The notes beneath the pieces were generated by a model. The model worked only from the letters and a program-made list of their open reading frames with translations, was not told the origin of the DNA and made no database searches. From the NCBI GenBank assembly GCA_031285245.1, contig JAITWN010000185.1:1-5996 (forward strand): a stretch of 5,996 nt of DNA. Reading direction: 5' to 3'. Both the position numbers and the translations under genes were made by a program. Positions 4,369-5,996 of this stretch are shown piece after piece. Within the stretch, counting starts at the first letter, position 1. Each line of letters opens with the position of its first letter. This DNA comes from Chromatiales bacterium (lineage in GTDB: Bacteria; Pseudomonadota; Gammaproteobacteria; SZUA-140).

Positions 4369-5996
4369 TCACAGCCAGAGCATCAGCCCAACTTCAAACC
4401 GTCTGCTGAGTAGTTTGTGGTAGGGATACATGCGCATGCGATATTCCTGGCGGCCGGGAAGGGGCGGTTGCAGGTCGAGGGCGAACAGCGTTTCGCCATG
4501 AGTATTGCGTCCCGTGGCTTCGAAGCGATAGACGCTGCGAGTGGCGCGCTCCTCGGGGGAGAGCTCCTCGTCGACCAGGCATTCGAGATAGACATCTTCG
4601 TCGTTAAGGCCATTGAGCTGCACGGCGATTTCTATCCTCATCTGCTCGCCTGCACGCAGGATGCCAGAGGATTGATCGAGACGATGCATCTGCACGCCCG
4701 GCCACGCTGCGCGCACCTGGCGCTTCCAGTCGGCGAGCTGCTGCGCGGGTGCACAACCCTCGCGTGACAGCAGTGCGCGCTGTTTTTTGGCGGCGCTGTA
4801 GAGCTTTTCCAGGTAGTCCATCACCATGCGCTGCGCGTTGAAGCGCGGCATCAGCGAACTCATCGAATTCTTTGCCTTCTCCACCCATTTCGGCGAATAA
4901 CCGCTGGCGCTGCGGCTGTAGTAGAGCGGCACGACTTCGCTTTCGAGCAGATCGAGCAATTCGTTCGCTTCCTCGCGATTGCGGAAGTTTTCATCGTACT
5001 GCGGACCGTGAGGCGCGATGGCCCAGCCATTCTCACCGTTATAGCCTTCGCCCCACCAGCCATCGAGCACGCTGAGATTGATCACGCCATTGATACCAGC
5101 TTTTTCGCCTGATGTGCCGCTCGCTTCCATCGGGTAGTTGGGGTTGTTGAGCCAGACATCGACGCCAGTGACGAGCTTGCGACCGAGCGCGAGATCGTAA
5201 CCTTCGACCATGAGGATCTTGCCTTCGAATTCAGGTAGACGCGAATACTCGTGAATGACTTTGAGTAGCTGCTGGCCAGGGATGTCGAGCGGGTGAGCTT
5301 TGCCGGCAAAGACGAAGATCACTGGGCGCTCCGGGTTATTGACGAGACGCGCCAGACGCTCGGGATCCGAGAATAGCAGAGTCGCGCGCTTGTAGGTGGC
5401 GAAGCGGCGTGCGAAGCCAACGGTCAGAATGTCTGATTCGGGTGAGGTCAGATGACGCGTGATGCGTTCGATCTGCGTCGGGCTCGCGCCGCTGCGCTTG
5501 AGCTGAATGCAGAGGCGCTGAGAGAGATCCTTGTAGAGCTGCGTCTTCAGCGATTGGCGCACGCTCCAGAAGGTGTGGTCCGGAATGTCGTTGACGCGCT
5601 CCCAGAATTCTTCACTCAGCAGCTCGTTGCGCCAGCGGCTGCCGAAGTTGAGGTCGAGCATGTGCGTCCACTCCTGCGCCAGGAAGGTTGGCACGTGCAC
5701 GCCGTTGGTGACGTAGTCGATCGGATTTTCGTGCGCCGGAATCTGCGGCCAGACATATGCTTCCATATGCGAAGCAACACTGCCATGAATGCGGCTGACG
5801 CCGTTGTGGAAGCGTGAACCGCGCAGCGCGAGCGAGGTCATGTTGAAACCTTTGGGATTGCCAGGGAAGCTGCCAATCTCAAGAAAACGGTGCGCATCAA
5901 GCTTCATCTCCGGCAGGAAATCTGCGAAGTAGGGCATGATCATGTCGTGCGCGAAGATGTCATGGCCTGCCGGCACGGGGGTGTGCGTGGTGAACA
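4369..5996 (-). CDS. glgP: Alpha-glucan (glycogen/maltodextrin) phosphorylase, C-terminal two thirds; 5' end outside window
   Basis: A PLP-dependent GT35 enzyme that splits alpha-1,4 glucan ends with phosphate to give glucose-1-phosphate. The frame runs off the right edge; the residues just before the GTG at 5976 (FTTHTP) continue the family motif FTTHTPVPAGHD, so that GTG is internal. Counting from it, the visible 535 residues show RRFATYKR (Arg191 and Lys196, spaced like the phosphate-contacting Arg569/Lys574 of rabbit phosphorylase), EASGTSGEKAGINGV with Glu284 and the PLP Schiff-base Lys292 at the same 8-residue spacing as rabbit Glu672/Lys680, and NLSVLDGWWGEGYNG. This wording is typical of the divergent ~850-residue bacterial/archaeal phosphorylase group (TIGR02094 type) rather than the E. 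coli GlgP/MalP group. Residues ~430-535 form an added beta-rich C-terminal domain ending in GLMLWL. The stop TGA is intact. It is convergent to the glgC-GH57-malQ operon and acts on the same glucan pool. Its promoter is not visible. Confidence 0.94.
   Translation of the reverse strand, partial: FTTHTPVPAGHDIFAHDMIMPYFADFLPEMKLDAHRFLEIGSFPGNPKGFNMTSLALRGSRFHNGVSRIHGSVASHMEAYVWPQIPAHENPIDYVTNGVHVPTFLAQEWTHMLDLNFGSRWRNELLSEEFWERVNDIPDHTFWSVRQSLKTQLYKDLSQRLCIQLKRSGASPTQIERITRHLTSPESDILTVGFARRFATYKRATLLFSDPERLARLVNNPERPVIFVFAGKAHPLDIPGQQLLKVIHEYSRLPEFEGKILMVEGYDLALGRKLVTGVDVWLNNPNYPMEASGTSGEKAGINGVINLSVLDGWWGEGYNGENGWAIAPHGPQYDENFRNREEANELLDLLESEVVPLYYSRSASGYSPKWVEKAKNSMSSLMPRFNAQRMVMDYLEKLYSAAKKQRALLSREGCAPAQQLADWKRQVRAAWPGVQMHRLDQSSGILRAGEQMRIEIAVQLNGLNDEDVYLECLVDEELSPEERATRSVYRFEATGRNTHGETLFALDLQPPLPGRQEYRMRMYPYHKLLSRRFEVGLMLWL

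Noticed and set aside
4417..4767. A 116-codon + strand frame antisense to the phosphorylase C-terminal domain
   Set aside because: It lies wholly within the coding region of a well-supported gene and shows no independent domain or RBS.
5974..5976. GTG at 5976 (- strand) as the true start of the phosphorylase
   Set aside because: The codons upstream of it read FTTHTP in the same frame, continuing the conserved phosphorylase motif, so the gene extends beyond the window.

Overview
The window comes from a Gram-negative bacterium, most likely a gamma- or betaproteobacterium. The evidence is a signal-peptide-bearing outer-membrane beta-barrel protein ending in Phe, and a glycogen gene set of proteobacterial style. 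GC content looks moderate, in the mid to high fifties by partial hand count. I cannot name the genus from sequence alone. The window is a glycogen / alpha-glucan metabolism locus with one unrelated envelope gene inside it.

Layout. Positions 2-3457 (+ strand) read as one compact operon. It starts with the 3' end of glgC (ADP-glucose pyrophosphorylase, cut by the left edge). A GH57 glycoside hydrolase follows, whose GTG start overlaps the glgC stop, and then malQ (GH77 4-alpha-glucanotransferase), whose TTG start lies 5 nt after the GH57 stop. Positions 3458-3617 are a 160-nt intergenic spacer with an imperfect palindrome and a probable promoter. Positions 3618-4283 (+) encode a small eight-stranded outer-membrane beta-barrel protein. 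At 4312-4355 there is a perfect 18-bp hairpin flanked by A and T runs, a textbook bidirectional terminator. Positions 4369-5996 (-) carry most of a convergent alpha-glucan phosphorylase gene (glgP-like), whose 5' end lies beyond the right edge.

How the genes work together. GlgC makes ADP-glucose for glycogen synthesis. The phosphorylase releases glucose-1-phosphate from glycogen or maltodextrin ends. MalQ rearranges short maltodextrins so that the phosphorylase can keep working. The GH57 enzyme is expected to cut or transfer alpha-glucan chains, but its exact reaction cannot be read from sequence. The outer-membrane protein has no evident link to glycogen and differs in base composition.

I see no mobile element, CRISPR array, tRNA or rRNA, and no convincing undescribed system. 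The points most worth a second look are the GH57 enzyme of unassigned specificity, the compositionally distinct barrel gene between two glycogen transcription units, and the repeats in the 3458-3617 spacer.
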